Assembly (NCBI RefSeq): GCF_012163145.1
Contig: NZ_JAAVTX010000001.1
Coordinates: forward strand, 682,001-746,000
Reading direction: 5' to 3'
Source: Falsiroseomonas frigidaquae
GTDB lineage: Bacteria; Pseudomonadota; Alphaproteobacteria; Acetobacterales; Acetobacteraceae
DNA: 64,000 nucleotides
Every line of letters starts with the position of its first letter. Position 1 is the stretch's first letter. Under the pieces are notes generated by a model. It saw only the letters and a program-made list of their open reading frames with translations, was not told the DNA's origin and made no database searches. The position numbers and the translations under genes are program-made. Positions 62,744 through 64,000 of this stretch are shown piece by piece.

Positions 62744-64000
62744 GCGAGGGACTGAACCGCCGCGCCGCCGGATGGGCGGCCGGCCTGACGCTCGACCAGG
62801 TGCCGGCGGAGGTGGTGGAGAGCACGAAGCTGCGCGTGCTGGACCTGATCGGCGTGATGCTGGCCGCCAAGCCGCTGGAGCTGGTGGCCGCCGCGCGCCG
62901 CGCCGCCCTGGCGCTGGAAGGCGGCGGCGGCGCGCGCATCCTGGGCGAGGCGGAGGCAGTGGCGCCGATGGCGGCCGCCTTCGTCAATGGCGTGATGACC
63001 GCGGTGCTGGAATTCGACGACACGCACATCGAAAGCTTCATCCACCCCACCGCGCCCTGCGTCGCCGTCGGCTTCCCCGAGGTGCAGCGCCGCCGCCTGT
63101 CCGGCCGGCAGCTCATCGAGGCTGTGCTGGTGGGCAGCGAGCTGACCTGCCGGCTCGGCCGCATCACGCCGGTGCGGCTGCACAATCTCGGCTTCCATCC
63201 GACCGCGGTGTTCGGCGTATTCGGCGGTGCCTATACGCTGGCGAAGCTGCGCGGCCTGGGGGCCGGCGTCATCGCCGATGCGATCGGCGCGGCGGGCAGC
63301 CTCTCGGCCGGGCTGAATGCCTCCTTCGAGGATGGCAGCTCGACCAAGATGATGCATGTCGGCTTCGCCGCCACCGGGGCGATGCGCGCCGTGGCATTGG
63401 CGCAGGCCGGCATCTCCGGCCCCGGCCCGGTCTATGATGGCCGCTTCGGCTGGTTTCGCAGCCATGTGCAGGGCCGCGAGGATCTGCGCTTCGACGCGCT
63501 GTGCGACGGGCTTGGCGAGGAATGGGAGGTGCTGAACATCGCTTCCAAGGTGCATCCCTGCGCCTTCACCATGATGCCGCATATCGAGGCCGCCATCGCG
63601 CTGCGCAACACGCATGATTTGCGGCCGGAGGATATCGCGCAGGTGGTGGCGCGCATCGGCAAGCGGTCCTTCCCCACCATGTGCGAGCCGGTGGCCGACA
63701 AGCGCCGCCCCGCCACGACCTGGCATGGCCGCATCAGCCTGCAGCATACGGTGGCGGAGGCGCTGGTGCATGGCCGCATGGACAAGGATGCCTATGCCGA
63801 GGCCAGCCTGCGCGACCCGGTGATCAATGCGCTGGCCGACAAGGTGCTGCATGAGGACGACCCGGAGACCGAGGCCACGAGGTCCGGCGGCACCGTCATC
63901 GTGCGGCTGCATGATGGGCGGGAGCTGACGCACCGCATCGATGACATGCGCGGCACCCGCAGCAATCCGATGTCGCGCTATGACGTGGTGGCGAAGTTCC
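62740..64000 (+). CDS. MmgE/PrpD-family protein, truncated by the window edge
   Basis: Open frame from ATG 62740 through the right edge (420 codons present). It begins MSEGLNRRAAGWAAGLTLDQ and contains the family signature LEFDDTHIESFIHP (about residues 92-105), GFHPTAVFGVFGGAYTLAKLRGL and DGSSTKMMHVGFAA. MmgE/PrpD proteins include 2-methylcitrate dehydratase and cis-aconitate decarboxylase, but many are uncharacterised and not involved in propionate metabolism. With no prpB or prpC adjacent, 2-methylcitrate is unlikely. The substrate is presumably that of the adjacent Bug protein. Confidence 0.9.
   Translation, partial: MSEGLNRRAAGWAAGLTLDQVPAEVVESTKLRVLDLIGVMLAAKPLELVAAARRAALALEGGGGARILGEAEAVAPMAAAFVNGVMTAVLEFDDTHIESFIHPTAPCVAVGFPEVQRRRLSGRQLIEAVLVGSELTCRLGRITPVRLHNLGFHPTAVFGVFGGAYTLAKLRGLGAGVIADAIGAAGSLSAGLNASFEDGSSTKMMHVGFAATGAMRAVALAQAGISGPGPVYDGRFGWFRSHVQGREDLRFDALCDGLGEEWEVLNIASKVHPCAFTMMPHIEAAIALRNTHDLRPEDIAQVVARIGKRSFPTMCEPVADKRRPATTWHGRISLQHTVAEALVHGRMDKDAYAEASLRDPVINALADKVLHEDDPETEATRSGGTVIVRLHDGRELTHRIDDMRGTRSNPMSRYDVVAKF

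Noticed and set aside
62740-64000. 2-methylcitrate dehydratase (propionate pathway) assignment
   Set aside because: The MmgE/PrpD family is broad, and prpB/prpC are not adjacent; only the family name is justified.

Overview
The window is very GC-rich chromosomal DNA (roughly 70% by eye) with tightly packed genes, many ATGA start/stop overlaps and GGAGG-type ribosome binding sites. I recognise about 55 genes, plus one gene that runs off the right edge. The abundance of tripartite-tricarboxylate (Bug/TctC) periplasmic binding proteins (seven here), the fused NarK1-NarK2 transporter, hydantoinase and IclR/LysR catabolic loci suggest an alphaproteobacterium. Acetobacteraceae of the Roseomonas type is my best guess, but this is inference, because there is no rRNA or other marker gene in the window. 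I see no tRNA, rRNA, insertion sequence, prophage or CRISPR.

Layout: (1) 128-6121, a D-amino-acid/peptide scavenging set: amidase, D-aminopeptidase, peptide-type ABC binding protein and DadA-like oxidase. (2) 6211-12292, a Bug protein, a NicC-like aromatic monooxygenase and a LysR regulator, facing two tandem luciferase-like (NtaA/DmoA type) monooxygenases. (3) 12302-18006, a DeoR regulator divergent from a LOG-like protein and a Ugp/Mal-type ABC importer (ATPase, two permeases, binding protein). (4) 18044-20397, a SulP anion transporter followed by a tandem universal stress protein. (5) 20858-23300, DUF302 protein, YeeE/YedE sulfur-compound transporter and NnrU.

(6) 23305-38196 is the centre of the window: a leftward nitrate respiration operon narK1K2-narGHJI-PpiC-moeA-beta carbonic anhydrase-nnrS-CMD protein, with a divergent cysteine-free Crp/Fnr regulator. 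The intergenic region carries two FNR/DNR-type boxes (one perfect TTGAT-N4-ATCAA), one placed for each direction. NarG, NarH, NarJ and NarI supply the membrane nitrate reductase, MoeA its molybdenum cofactor, and NarK1K2 nitrate/nitrite transport. No nitrite, NO or N2O reductase is in the window.

(7) 38221-47942, a five-gene leftward operon (three-subunit amino-acid dehydrogenase of HcnABC/sarcosine-oxidase type plus ATP-dependent hydantoinase HyuA/HyuB), with a divergent IclR regulator and Bug protein, then a LysR gene. (8) 48068-50733, an HpaI-type aldolase divergent from an IclR gene and a bicupin gene; a near-identical palindrome (TGTTC-N9-GAACA) lies in front of both the aldolase/IclR pair and the cupin gene, an evident local regulon. 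(9) 50758-64000, a two-armed catabolic island with Bug proteins, three amidohydrolase-family hydrolases (one 2-pyrone-4,6-dicarboxylate-hydrolase-like), quinone oxidoreductase, SDR, IclR regulator, an enolase-superfamily enzyme and a MmgE/PrpD protein cut off by the window edge. The substrates of regions 2 and 7-9 cannot be fixed from sequence alone.
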